Shown: positions 12,183 through 27,843, counted from the stretch's first letter. The stretch: DNA of 61,047 bases from Chytridium lagenaria (GCA_025449115.1 JAHLKC010000189.1:1-61047); one strand, 5' to 3'. The notes: generated by a model from the sequence alone, not told the origin. Program-made: numbers and translations.

Positions 12183-14164
12183 TCATCGCGCTTTCCGCCG
12201 TCTCTTCATCGACACCATCCACGTAACGTAATACGTAACCCCAATCACCACACAGTCGACTAAACTCAAAAGCCCATCCATCATCGGCGAATCCACAAAT
12301 CTCTCCGCAACGCTCCAAAACTTCGTCACATCCTCGATCCGAATATCAACGTTTTGCATCCAAAACCATGTGTATGCCAACGCCCCAAAGGCGCGGGCAG
12401 TTATTAATGACACCAAAGCCTAAAAATGTGAGCACACATAAATATAAATATAGATTACCATTTGGGACCTCCGCAGAATTGCTTTCGAGGAGTCATCAGG
12501 CTGTTGAGGTATCCGATACCCAAAGACGTTCGTCTTTACAGGTACCTTCTCCACCTTCCCCAACGCCCGAAACGTTCTCACAAACACATACCCTAGACAC
12601 GTCCAAAATACGAAACTCTCCACAAAACTCATACATAACACAATCATAGTGGGTAATGAATTTGTGTTAGGAAATGAAATAGGGACGATGAGAGGTTTAA
12701 CAAGTCGAAGCGCGAAAGCGGATAGCCGAACTATCGCTAATGTGAACAGGGTGTGAGGAGAAAGACCCGTTTTGGTGAGAATTTGGAAGGAACGTGTAGA
12801 ATCCTCTTCACTCTTAACGTTGAGGCTTTTTTCAAACAGTTCTTCAAGGCCTGTCATTCTCTAAATAGAATCGTCAACAGATATCAAGGATTTTGTGATA
12901 TTACCGACGGTGCGACGAATCGTGGTGGAGCGAGCACTATATCCTCCCTCTTCTGAACCCCGTCTGACGCATGTCTCCTCAGTGCAGGAACCCCATTCAT
13001 AAAAGGTGATCGCAACTCCGAGGTTCTTCGCTTCATCATATCCGATGACACCGTGTTCCTTGTAGGCGATCCAAGACCTATCCTCTCGAATGGCGAAGTG
13101 TGTCTATCGGATAATGAACCAAATGACGACCCTCGAGTAAACGATGGAGTTTGTCGTGATGAGGACAACAAGTTGTCATCGTCGTCATCGTCCAAAGTCT
13201 CGTTCAATCCCAGTGATGAGAATATATCTTCGGGAGGTGGGGATGCGTTGAAGTGACGGGTGGGGGCCGCGTCGACAGATTCGGTTCCATAGTGCCTTTC
13301 CGGGGAGGATTTGCCTAAACTAAAGTTATTCAACTATTAACCGAATATAGAACACACATACTTGGAGACAGTTTTAACGGTTTCATATTCAATATGGGAG
13401 GCCCGCGTCCACGTTTCCAGAACGCCAATAAAATCGAATTTACGGCAGACGTCAACCAACCAGCAATCTGATTTACAGTTAGTTACAATTTAAAAAATAC
13501 GTAATTACATATAGCTGCGCAAACCCAACCAACCCATCCACAGAAGCTGAAGAAATCGAGACGCTCAAATATCCCAACAGTAAAATCACCGCAGGGAAGA
13601 TCAGGATATTCGGAAACTTTCTCTTCCTAAACACCACAACACTGGGTCTCCATGACATAGCTACACTTCTGATTGCACTGATTCTTCCGAATAGTGCGGC
13701 GGATCCGAGAACAGACGCAACGTATACACCGGATTTCATGCATTGACATTCCCATCTCTCCATCATCTCCATCCACTGACCAAAATGAAAGCCTGATAAA
13801 TCTAGGCCTCGCACACACCACCCCCACATACTTTCTACCAAACATCCCTGAAGCTCATCTTCCCGTGGAATCCATGAACGGCGATTATGCAAGGCTTTCA
13901 GTTTGTCAATACAGTAACTTTGCTTTAAGATGCGTACCTTCCCCATTCTATCCGAAGCCATGCAGCGAATGAGACAAAGCCTGTGATGATCAAAACAACG
14001 TCGAGGATGCGAGAGGGATGAGGATGAGAGGAGTTAGCAGACGTCGACTGCCATGCGTTTTGCTTTTTTGGAGGTTTGTCAAAATTTATTAAAAGTCCGT
14101 TAACATCCAATTGAGCACCATCCTTTGCATGCTTCTGGCTCTGGACATCGCTTTTATTCTCCAT
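12183..14164 (-). CDS. Multi-pass membrane protein, possibly Ima1/TMEM201-like (inner nuclear membrane)
   Basis: The start is ATG at 14164 (MENKSDVQSQKHAKDG). A first membrane segment reads ILDVVLIITGFVSFAAW. After an intron, a second region holds VYVASVLGSAALFGRISAI and ILIFPAVILLLGYLSVSIS. A Ser-rich acidic region follows (LGLNETLDDDDDDNLLSSS). Then comes PPRFVAPS and, after another intron, MTGLEELFEKSLNV, and the C-terminal part has further hydrophobic segments up to the stop at 12183. The 'RF-xxP ... TGLEELF' pattern followed by membrane helices recalls the C-terminal half of fungal Ima1/TMEM201 proteins, which couple nuclear envelope and cytoskeleton. The Ima1 N-terminal zinc motif is not seen, so the assignment is tentative. 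It begins only about 25 bases after the DRC1 stop. Confidence 0.5.
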
Positions 14165-14189
14165 AATATTTACAAATAGTCACGCTAAA

Positions 14190-17265
<3,076 letters not shown>

Positions 17266-17776
17266 GCTTTGATGGAATGGTGGATGATTTGGTACTGTAT
17301 GGGTGGGCGACCTTGTCAAACACTCGATATGAGACGCGACGATCTCCCTATTTTTATCAATTTCTATACATTAGCACAGGCGACGCTGAGAGCCACGATA
17401 GCGACGACAGGCGTGGATGATGGAGGTGGATGACGGCTCATGAGGCTGGAACTGGGTGATTGTATGAATTCGGATGGGGGTGTCAGCAAGTCCGGTCACG
17501 TTGTACCCTTCAAAGTTGTCGGTGCACAATAAACGAGTTGGAGTCATTCATTTTCCTGTTGCATCCCTCCAGCTTCACATCGTTAAAAGTTGCTCATCTG
17601 CCGTAAGTTTTACCTACCGCAGGGCGCTTCACTCAGTAAATATATCCCTAAAACGAAACATATAAAATACGTCAAGCTTGTGATAAGGTACGTACAGAAG
17701 AGCAGCAAAAGGGCTCCACACCCTCTCCCTTCTCCTCTTTGTCTCTCTGCTTTTAAACTCTATTGTCTTTAAAATA
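17266..17776. promoter_or_regulatory. Divergent intergenic region between DRC1 and acyl-CoA synthetase
   Basis: About 510 bases separate the two head-to-head starts. The 120 bases before the ATG at 17777 are pyrimidine-rich (CACACCCTCTCCCTTCTCCTC, then TTTAAAATAATG), a common pattern for fungal initiator regions. No gene is supported inside. Regulatory sites are not resolved. Confidence 0.4.
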
Positions 17777-20700
17777 ATGACATCAACTGCAACGACCTCT
17801 TCTTTGGTCTCTAGTAAAACCTCTGCGTCAAAGACCACCATGTTGCTTCAAAAATCGCTGCATGCAGATTCTATCAGCAACCCAGATGCATTCTGGGGGA
17901 AACAGGCAAAAGAAATCGTCTGGGACAAGCCGTACGTCAACGTCCTTGGAAAGGAGAACTATGATCCTACTTGTCCGAGGTGGTTCGAGGGTGGGGAGGT
18001 AAGGAGTGATCGTTCCAAGCATCCGTATACTTGTCCACTCAGTAGAATTTTATGCTTTCTCATCTGCTAAGTGATTTTATCGAGTTTACGGAACTTGGCG
18101 AGGATCTCATTCCTCCCATTCCTACTTTGTTAAATCCTTGCTTGTTTATGAATGACGCCACGTTAATTCTTCTTTATGCCATTCCTGTTTTACTATACTC
18201 AAAAGCTCTCTGCATGTTACAATGCTGTAGATCGCCACGTTGCCGAAGGAAATGGCTCCCGTCCTGCCATCTACTATGACTCTCCATACATCAATACAAA
18301 AAAGACGATAACCTATGCGGATCTACAAGTCGAGGTCGAAGCGTTGGCGGCTGTTTTAAAGACATGTGGTGTCAAGAAAGGCGACACCGTCCTAATATAC
18401 GTAAGTTTCTGCTGTCTTGTCGGTTCGAGTCTAGCGAGAGATACAATCAGGGCGAGCACTTCTAAAAATTATTCTTTTTTACCTTGCCCGCAGTATCCTG
18501 TATCATTACCATTAAAATTAAGCTTCAATTTTGTGTGTACAGATGCCAATGATTCCTGAAGCTATCTACGGTATGCTTGCTACAGTCCGTCTTGGCGCCA
18601 TCCATAGCGTTGTGTTTGGTGGCTTTGCAGCTCAAGAACTGTAGGATCTGATTACGCCACTCTTGCACAATACTTATCATCCCTTAATTAGAGCCAAACG
18701 TATTGAAGACTGTAAGCCTAAAGTGATACTTTACGGTGCATGTGGGTTTGAGCCCAACAAGTTGATTCAATACAGGTTGGTACTTTACACACTTGAATTT
18801 GTGAATCTGTCTTTCTTCACGCGCTGACCTACTTAAAACTAGACCTCTAATGATTGAGGCGTTGTCGTTATGCAAGCATAAAGTTCCTCACAAGCTTGTT
18901 TTTGAGCGCGCGCAATGTCCCATCCAGATCGACGCGAAAATCGGAGAGATGTCATGGAACCACGCTGTTCAGAAGGCGAAAAATCAAGGAAGCCGAGTTG
19001 CTCCTGTTCCTATTTCGTCGAATGAGTAAGTTTTTTGGTCGATTGGTTTACTTGCTCAACAATTGGAATCTATGAGACTAATTTAGGTTGCAAAGCCCAC
19101 TCTATCTTTTATACACATCAGGGTCTACGGGTACCCCAAAGGAGTCGTTCGTGAAGCCGGCGGATATATGGTTGCATTGAAATGGGCCATGTCGAATATC
19201 CATGGTGTCAAGCCAGGAGACGTATTTTTCGCAGCAAGTGATGTTGGGTGAGCATATAAAGTCTATCATTTCGTCGCAACATTTTTTTTCTCTTATCTAA
19301 TGCGTATTAAAGATGGGTTGTCGGTCATTCATACATTGTCTACGGTCCATTTGTTCATGGATGCACGACCGTTCTGTAAGATTTTTTATGACATAACATG
19401 GTTTGACGAGTTTAGGTATGAGGGAAAACCTGTTATGCCGAATGTCGGCGCTGAGCCGTTTTGGAGACTCGTGCAAGAATATAAGATTAACGGATTATAC
19501 ACAGCTCCAACGGCGATGCGCGCAATCAAGGTTTGAATTGCCAAATATACTATTTTAACATGATTTCAGAGGGAAGATCCTTACGGTCACGTCATGAAGA
19601 AGTTTAACACTTCGTCTTTACAGAACGTCTTCCTCGCAGGTACAACATCCATCATATACCTCAATATTTTTCCCTGTTGCATCCTAATATTTTATATTGA
19701 AAGGCGAACGCTGTGACCCCGAAACCGCCTCCCACTTCTCCTCTCTCCTCCGCATCCCCATCCGCGACAACTTCTGGCAGACCGAAACAGGATGGCCCAT
19801 CGCTGCACCCTGTGCGTTTGATTCTTTGAGCGCTGCAACACCCACCGTGCTTGGGAGCGCCGGACTGCCAGTGCCAGGATATGAGGTGCATGCGCTTGTG
19901 TTGGATCGGGCTGAGGTTGAAGGGGATGATACGAAGGGAAAGTGGTTGGAGGGTAAGCCGGGACAATTGGGACATTTGGTGTAAAGTTGCCGTTGCCACC
20001 TGGATGCTGTGAGTTTTGGTTTATTGTTATATTTGGCTTATGTGTGCCTTCTTATCTAAAAAAAACCCGTTGTTTCGTGTAATATAGTTACGACTCTATG
20101 GAATGATAGGCCGCGATACTTGAAGAGGTATATTTCCACTTTCTTTCTCGTTTATCTTAAGTCAATTCCTTTTTTTTTGGTACTAACGCCTTTCTTAAAG
20201 CTACTTTTCGACATACCGTAAGTCCGGAACTTTACCCCATGCATGTCAAACTTTGCATTAACGACCTCTTTAGCCGGGTACTTTGATTTAACAGATGCCG
20301 GTTTGATCGGTAAGTAAATCTCAACCATTCCCTTCTCACCACTTTCCAGATAAAGACGGCAATATCCACATCATGGGTCGAACAGACGACGTCCTCAACA
20401 TTGCCGGACACCGTCTTTCCGCAGGAGTGAGTTTCACCATTCATCCACTTTTACCTCCTATATCTCTGTTTACTCACACAATTCTGTGCGATGTGTTTAG
20501 GGTATGGAGGAAATCGTCGCATCTCACCCCTTCATCGCCGAATGCGCAGTTATTGGTGTCGCCGACCCCCTGAAAGGTTCCGTCCCAATTGGTTTCATCG
20601 TTCTCAAAAAGAACGTGCCATCATCCTCCCACGCCGCCATCTCCGCTGATTTGATCAACGCGATGCGAACAAAGGTAAAGCGATATCCTCACTTTAACAT

Positions 20701-20913
20701 GAAACTAAATGAATGTGTTGAGATTGGACCCATCGCATGCTTCCATAAAGTCTACGTGGTCGAGCGACTCCCGAAAACACGATCAGGGAAGATTTTAAGG
20801 AAAACGATGAGGAGTATCTGCGATGGGAGAAATGGAGCGTGCCTGCGACAATTGAGGATGGGGAGGTGTTGAATGAGATTGAGAGAGTTGTTGGAAGAAA
20901 GGCCAAGCTTTGA
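17777..20913 (+). CDS. Short-chain acyl-CoA synthetase, ACSS3 / propionyl-CoA synthetase (PrpE) type
   Basis: This enzyme makes acetyl- or propionyl-CoA from the acid, ATP and CoA through an acyl-adenylate. The order of elements is clear. An ACAS N-terminal segment ([18 protein letters not shown]) comes first, then [17 protein letters not shown] and [11 protein letters not shown]. The P-loop-like [12 protein letters not shown] follows, then [34 protein letters not shown] and finally [18 protein letters not shown] with the end [12 protein letters not shown]. The [16 protein letters not shown] and QTETGWPI wording fits the ACSS3/PrpE branch better than canonical acetyl-CoA synthetase. At least 12 exons with short introns are visible. 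Apparent single-base gaps at about 19138-19142, 19978-19983, 20088-20093 and 20824-20827 break the frame inside conserved stretches. The C-terminal acylation-site lysine (SGKILRK) is present. A targeting peptide is not obvious. Confidence 0.87.
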
Positions 20914-21396
20914 GTTGACGCAAGTCTTGTTTATTACATATGAGTATCTTAAATAAACTTTGTCAACTTTTTTTATACCTTAGTGGTTTCGAATGATAAA
21001 TGTTGAAGTTTGGTTAAATTTAATGGATTCGATAAGCTTATTTTAATTTTGAAGCTACAAGACGTCATTTACAGGTGCTTTTCACGATAGCGGCTTTGTT
21101 TGGGTGATAGGATAACCAAAAATCATCAAAAAATATAAACAAAAGAAGGTCTTAACCAAAAGCAGGTATCCATCACAAATAGCACAAATAGCACAAAAGA
21201 GTGGGGGGAGTGGGGGGGGGGTCGGGTTCGGAACTCAATCATGTTCCAACAATTAAAAATATCATAAATTAAAGGGTGAGATGCTGAAGCAACAAATAGT
21301 TCAAAAGTTTGAAACGTGAAGGTGTTGAAATAAGGTGCATCCGCCATCAACAAACTCAAACGTCCCATCCAAAATCCTTCTTATCCAAGCTCAAGT
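20914..21396. other. Tail-to-tail spacer with G-rich run
   Basis: The spacer between two convergent stops is AT-rich at first (AATAAA at about 20952). It contains a purine-rich G-tract (GTGGGGGGAGTGGGGGGGGGG at about 21201-21220). No gene was found. Confidence 0.4.
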
Positions 21397-24300
21397 TCAT
21401 CGTAGGATGATGTGTGATGCTCTTCCAGACTTTTTGGACTTGGGCTTTTTAGGTGCGTGTTTGTTGGTGAGATTGGAGGAAACTGCCGGCGCCGGGGGAA
21501 GCGTAGAGGTGAGAGACCTGGAAGCGTTCAATGTTGGGAGAACGACCGAGGCCGGCTTGGGGGTGGCCGTGGCGGCAGGAACAGTGGCAGCTGACGCGTT
21601 GGCTGAGATACTAATGGACTGAACAGAAGCGGCGGGGAGGTCCTGACGGACCAACGGCTGCTTGGAATTGCGGTAACCTGTCCGCGGCTGCGAGGAAACT
21701 GACGTGGTTGCGTCGGCAAGAGCTCTGCGGAACAAAGGGTTTGTGGAGACCCGGCGGCGAGACCCGGTACCCGAAGGAGATGTCCCGGGGTTAGGGGTTG
21801 CGGGTGCCTGAGCGACAGGAACAGTCACAGTACTGACGGCGATAGGAGCAGCGGCGGGAGAGACAGAGTCAACTCCGGGCATATCATCCACCACAAGCTT
21901 GAGGGGCGCAGGAACGGGTGCTGTAACCATGACGGGCGCGAAATACGGCGCCGGGCCGTAGACTGGCAAGAGATTAGGAAGACCGCGGACAGGAGCTGGC
22001 GTTATGTCGAGTCTGCGACGAATAACATTCTTCCACTGACGAGGGATGCTAATTTCGACCTTGCGCTCGACACTAACGACAGCACTGTCGTCAACACCTG
22101 TTGTAGACGGGATGGCAGGAGAACCGCTGACTTCAGACTCATTCGTAGAGGTCACGTCAACGGCAGAGTCAAACTCGATCAAGGGGGTCTTGACAACAGT
22201 ATCGATCTTTGCGGTAGTGTGGTCAATGTCAACAACGGCGGAGGAGGTGTTCATGGAAGAAGTCCACCTGACGAGGAACTCCTTGAGGAACGATCGCTAT
22301 ATTATTAAGTTAAAGAAAAGTAATAGTTAGAAAGCAGGAAAAACGACGACAAAGTGTGGGTGCGCTAGAAAAAAAAGGCTCACCTGGAGAGCAGAGGGCT
22401 CGGCCTCGCGAAACTCCTTGACGGGAGGCACCCTAACGAGGGCAAACCTGTCCGAGGCGGCGTAGGCGTCGAAAGCCATCTTGACAATAATAGCCTCATC
22501 AGCATAAGACTTCAAGACCGAAGAGAGAATAACGGTGTTGATAACCAACTGAGCGATGTCATCGATGACGGGGACACTTTGCAAAAGAGAGGCGTTGATG
22601 GACTTGTAAATCTCCCAGCGCTGTTAAGCATACGAATAAAAAAAGATTAGAGCGGTTACTACATAACGGAGTGTTTGATAAGAATAAAGACGCGACACGG
22701 AAGATATTTGGTTCAGGTCCAAAAAGACGGCCTACCTCAACATCAGAAAGCTTTTGCTCAACAGCCACCTTCTTGACAGCAGGTACCCTGATGAGGGCAA
22801 ACCTGTCAGTGGTGACGTAGTCGGCAACGGCCATCTTCATGAGGATCCTGTCGTTAGCGAGGGCCTTGCAACGAAGGGAGAAGACCATGTTGTCGATGAG
22901 AGACCCAACAACGTCGTCAATGAAGAGAACCTTCTTTCGCGATGACGGCCTTGGGAACCTGGAATAAGGGCAAGCGCGTAAAGAAGAAGAAAAAAGAAGG
23001 ACGGTTTAGAACGGGAGGTGAATAAACGGGAGGTATGACTTTGAGTGCAAAGAAGACGGAGGGGAGGAAAGGTTGACTCAACACAAAAAGCAATGCATAC
23101 CTCAACATCAGAAAGCTTCTGCTCAACCACCACCTTCTTGACGGGGAGGACCCTGACGAGGGCAAATCTGTCAGTGGTGACATAGTCGGCAACGGCCATC
23201 TTCATGAGGATCCTGTCGTTAGCGAGGGCCTTGCAGCGAAGGGAGAAGACCATGTTGTCGATGAGAGACCCAACAACGGCGTCAACAACGAGAACCTTGT
23301 TGGCGATGACGGCCTTGGGAACCTTGAAGAAGGCATGCGCGTAAAGAAGATTAAATGGACGGTTTAGAACGGTACATAAAGAAATGGGATGTATAACGTT
23401 GAGTGCAGAGAAGACGGAGGGGAGGAAAGGTTTGACTCAACACAAAAAGCAATGCTCACCTCAACATCGGAAAGCTTCTGCTTGACGGCCTGCTTCTTGA
23501 CAGCAGGCACCCTGATGAGGGCAAACCTGTCAGTAGTGACATAGTCGGCAACGGCCATCTTCATGAGGATCCTGTCGTTAGCGAGAGCCTTGCAGCGAAG
23601 CGAGAAGACCATGTTGTCGATGAGAGACCCAACAACGGCGTCAATAACGAGAACCTTGTTGGCGATGACAGCCTTGGGAACCTTGAAGAAGGCATGCGCG
23701 TAAAGAATAAAAAAAGAAGGACGGTTTAGAACGGGACATAAAGAAGTGGGATGTATGATGTTGAGTGCAAAGAAGACGGAGGGTAGGAGAGGTTGAACTC
23801 AGTACAACAAGAGATGCTCACCTCAACATCAGAAAGCTTTTGCTCAACAGCCACCTTCTTGACAGCAGGTACCCTGATGAGGGCAAACCTGTCAGTGGTG
23901 ACGTAGTCGGCAACGGCCATCTTCATGAGGATCCTGTCGTAAGCGAGGGCCTTGCAACGAAGGGAGAAGACCATGCTGTCGATAAGCGACCCAACAACGT
24001 CGTCAATGAAGAGAACCTTGTTTGCGATGACGGCCTTGGGAACCTTGAAGAAGGCACGCGCATAAAGAAGAAATATAAAATGACGTTTTAGAACGGGACA
24101 TAAAGAAGTGGGATGTATGATGTTGAGTGCAAAGAAGACGGAGGGGAGGAGAGGTTGGACTCAGCACAACAAGAAATGCTCACCTCAACATCAGAAAGCT
24201 TCTGCTTAACGGCCACCTTCTTGACAGCAGGCACCCTGACGAGGGCAAACCTGTCAGTGGTGACGTAGTCGGCAACGGCCATCTTCATGAGGATCCTGTC

Positions 24301-25823
24301 GTTAGCGAGGGCCTTGCAACGAAGCGAGAAGACCATGTTGTCGATGAGAGACCCAACAACGGCGTCAATAACGAGAACCTTGTTGGCGATGACGGCCTTG
24401 GGAACCTTGAAGAAGGCATGCGCGTAAAGAAGATTAAATGGACGGTTTAGAACGGTACATAAAGAAATGGGATGTATGACGTTGAGTGCAAACAAGACGG
24501 AGGGGAGGGAGGTTTAACTCAACACAATAAGAAATGCTCACCTCAACATCAGAAAGCCTCTGCTTAACGGCCACCTTCTTGACAGCAGGCACCCTGACGA
24601 GGGCAAACCTGTCAGTAGTGACGTAGTCAGCAACGGCCATCTTCATGAGGATCCTGTCGCCAGCGAGGGCCTTGCAACGAAGGGAGAAGACCATGTTGTC
24701 GATGAGAGACCCAACAACGGCGTCAATAACGAGAACCTTGTTTGCGATGACGGTTTTGGGAACCTGGAAAGAGGGCAAGCGCGTAGAGAAGAAATAAAAA
24801 GGACAGTTTAGAACGGGAGATAACCAAATGGGATATATGACTGTGAGTGCAAAGAAGACGGAGGGAGGAGAGGTTTGACTCAGCATAACAAGAGATGCAT
24901 ACCTCAACATCAGAAAGCTTCCGCTCAACGGCCACCTTCTTGACAGCAGGCACCCTGATGAGGGCAAACCTGTCAGTAGTGACGTAGTTGGCAACGGCCA
25001 TCTTCACGAGGATCCTGTCGTTAGCGAGGGCCTTGCAGCGAAGCGAGAAGACCATGTTGTCGATGAGAGACCCAACAACGGCGTCAATGACGAGAACCTT
25101 CTTTGCGATGACAGCCTTGGAGACCTTGAAAACAGGCGAGCGCTGTAGTAACGAAGAATAATAATAAAAAAGGGTTAGAATGGGGAAAATATAGGATGTA
25201 TGGCTTAGAGGCCAAAGAAGACGGAGGGAAGAGAGGTGGCTCAGCCAAACAAGAACAAAGGATGCTTACCTCAATGTCAATGAGACGGTGACCTTCTTGA
25301 CAGGGGAAACCCTGATGAGGGCGAGCGCAAGCCTGTTGGGAGCCGTGAGAGTACAGGTGAGCTTGACAAGGATGAGAATCCTGAAGATGATCGAAAAAGC
25401 TATGGCGTTTAAGAGCAAGACGGCAAACGAGTCGGTAGCGAGAGGATTCTTGTTAGAAACCTCCGGGGCGATCACAGTGACCGGGACCAGACCGACGTGA
25501 TGGGAGCAGTTCTTTTCACCCAAGCTCTCCATGAAGGTGCACATGGAGGTCTCGAGAAAAGAGCAGCTGTACCCAGCATCTTGTTGTCGACATACTGTTT
25601 GATGAATAAAAGCAATAAAGGGAGAAATGATGAGCACGGGCGTTAATGTGCGTGAATGCAAGAGATGGAGTGCAAGAGATGGGTGGGGGAAAGCGCCAGA
25701 AGACGTGGGTACAGAATGGATTCAATGGTGGGGGGAAACTTGTCTAATTACCATTTCTCGGCTGGTCGGCTTGCTTGATTTGATTGGCCAGGAGATCCTG
25801 CTTGACCTGACAGGTGGTGCCAT
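21397..25823 (-). CDS. Unrecognised protein built from tandemly duplicated 222-nt exons
   Basis: I do not recognise the family. A probable start is ATG at 25823 (MAPP, then QVKQDLLANQIKQADQPRN after an apparent base gap). A 325-nt exon (25270-25594) carries a diverged unit with ALALIRVSPVKKVTV. Seven near-identical exons follow (24903-25124, 24542-24763, 24184-24405, 23822-24043, 23460-23681, 23101-23322, 22736-22958). Each encodes about 74 residues in phase 0-0 and shares motifs such as SLIDNMVFSLRCKAL, ILMKMAVADYVTTDRFAL and VPAVKKVAV. A diverged unit (about 22384-22621, SDRFALVRVPPVKEF) and a final exon (about 21397-22296) end the gene. That last exon is low-complexity Ala/Pro/Ser/Thr-rich with a basic end (KHAPKKPKSKK). 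Each unit is helical and hydrophobic, without a signal peptide I can defend. Exon 22736-22958 has one extra base. Because the exons are symmetric, copies can be gained, lost or skipped without breaking the frame. Confidence 0.7.
22736..25124 (-). repeat. Tandem array of seven ~360-bp exon+intron units
   Basis: Unit starts on the plus strand are 22736, 23101, 23460, 23822, 24184, 24542 and 24903, giving a period of 358-365 bases. Each unit contains a 222-base exon and an intron of about 135-145 bases, and the introns are also alike. They share stretches reading (minus strand) CTCCCCTCCGTCTTCTTTGCACTCAA and CGTTCTAAACCGTCC variants. The units at 22736 and 23822 share private variants (AACAACGTCGTCAATGAAGAG; the AVEQ reading at the exon end), pointing to a higher-order duplication or gene conversion. 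The unit at 22736 has a one-base insertion. Confidence 0.92.
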
Positions 25824-27843
25824 GATCGAAGGATGCTTGCACGTGGAGTTGAGGAGGCGATGACGAAAGGTGCGACGGAAGGATGGGGATGCGGATGGGT
25901 GATGAAAGGACGAGTGAGGGGTCGAAACCATTGGGAATTTTGAGAGAGAGCGACTGTATTGAGGAGGACAAGAGAGGCTGTTGGATTGAGCATATGGCAA
26001 GAAAGGGTAGTGGTTGGGAGCATGAAAGGCACTGCTTGCTCTCTGCGTCGTCGTCGTGGCTGCGTGCAGCCTCCAAGGAGACATGCTAACAGCTGCGAAG
26101 GCATGATGTGTGCAGAGTGAAGGTGTGCTAAGGGCGTGTTCAAAAGTAACAAGGTAATTTCTAAATGGGATGGATACGGGGGCATTAGGCCACTTTAACG
26201 AACGCGATAAAATAGGGGGGAAATCAGGCTATTTATACTCTGCGAGACAGATTGGGGGGGAATTAAGCTATTTATACGTGAAAATTTGATCATCTCATAT
26301 TATTATTATTAAAAGGCGCTTGCTACCTACCTAGTAGTATGTATAATAGCTGTGGGGCGGATGTTTCCTCCTGAAAAGGCGATGTTTCCGCGATGCAAAA
26401 CAATAAAAATATTCATCTGGAAAAATAATAACAAACAAACTGAAATTCTATTGGTTGATTCTTATTTTCATTATAGCGGTGTTTGAACTTGAGAATCTTT
26501 TTGTTTGTTTGTCTAGAGTCTGGATTCTTGTTGCTTGACCGTTGAGGTGCAGACGTTGTTGAGACAACGTGATGACTCTGAATTCGTATCGATGGTTGAC
26601 TCCTGCACTGCAAATGGACGAATAGAATGTCATCGATCCAAGCAAGAGAGAAAAAGAGAAAAGAAAGGGGCAACGTCTTCAGGTACTGCCGCCATGGATC
26701 TGATGATTCCGACATCTTCTTTCGTCCTCCACCCTCTCCACCAGGCTGCACCGTGACAGCCACCACACAGCTGCTTTGCCTCCATTCATATTAGCTGGCA
26801 TCAGTTTTTTAATTTTGCAAAGATTTATATAAGAAAGTTGCACATGCCGAGAGCAGCGGCGCTTGAGACGCCGGCTAGAATGGTAAAAAATCAAATCTCT
26901 GAGATTATGGTCATGAACACTTTCGTTTTTGTTTTTATTTTTCCCTCAGAATTAATTAGTGAACAACGTAGATGGCGCTGCTTGACCCGCCTATAGCTGG
27001 GGCAGCTGTCCATACTTTCTAACACCTCCTCCCATATAATCTTCCTACGATAATTCATCATGCTGCTCCCGCGGGCCTCTTCACCATATATGTATTTTCC
27101 CTAACTTTATTTTAGCATCTCATTCTCCACACATTAATGCTACCGCTGGGCTGTCACAGACGCGTATCTTCATATTTGAAGGGAAAGATCGCTTTGAAAC
27201 TTCCTGAATCTACTGAGCGTTCATGCTTTATTTTGCGTGTTGGTAAAAAGTACCATGTTACAGAATCACAAGGATTTTCTTACCTGTGTTTTGTTTGTTA
27301 CTTTTGATGCCGGTTGCAGCCTTGTCAGCGTGATGTAGCTTGATGATCATGCTTCTCATTAGTTACAACCCTTTAAACTTTAATTATCGTATTATCGTAT
27401 TCCTTTTATTTATTGTTGGAGTCGAGTTGCCTATACTCCTGCATCGTCCGCTCATCTTTCTAAGTTTCGCTATAGTCTGCGCGGCTTATCTACTTGACCA
27501 TGAATCCACCCACTTCAAAATTATTCATCACCGACTTTCTTTCTCGTAAGTCACATCCTCGCTACAGCGTATTCATGTTAAAAGTAATCACTGGAGAACT
27601 GACTCGCGTAAAGACGTGTGAGATAAAATGGTAACTTTAAGAATGGCTAATAGAATCGATGTTGTCGGTAAACTATTGAAATGACAAGACAAGAATAGTA
27701 TATGGTTCAACAAAAAGAGGGATATTCATTTATATAAATATACATAGTATGGAATGATGGATGATCAGTGTGGATGTAATGAGTAGGAGAAGTAGTCAAT
27801 CGTATGGAGGGAGTGTGAGAGGAACCAAACAAACGCCATCAAA
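25824..27843. other. Gene-poor 2-kb region upstream of the tandem-exon gene
   Basis: No gene is supported with confidence. The first part (25824-26200) is the likely promoter and 5' leader of the minus-strand tandem-exon gene. Short frames exist on the minus strand near 26413-26894 and on the plus strand near 27340-27549, but they show no family features. AT-rich sequence dominates 26220-27760. Confidence 0.4.

Noticed and set aside
13875..13972. Plus-strand frame across the membrane-protein gene as a separate gene
   Set aside because: It is antisense to hydrophobic minus-strand exons with good splice sites and has no features of its own.
17777..20913. Classifying the acyl-CoA synthetase as canonical acetyl-CoA synthetase (ACS1)
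   Set aside because: The [16 protein letters not shown] and [11 protein letters not shown] wording fits the ACSS3/PrpE branch better. Substrate preference still needs testing.
23765..24450. Plus-strand frames across the exon array (HLNIRKLLLN, RYPDEGKPVSGD)
   Set aside because: They repeat only because the exons on the minus strand repeat. The minus strand has consistent phase-0 exons with GT-AG borders.
22736..25124. CRISPR array
   Set aside because: Units are 360 bases, not short repeats with unique spacers. Repeats encode protein and contain splice sites, and the genome is eukaryotic.
26413..26894. Short minus-strand frames (one reading MSESSDPWRQYLKTLP) as a small membrane protein gene
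   Set aside because: The likely ATG frame is only about 40 residues before a plausible splice site and no continuing exon or family motif could be found.
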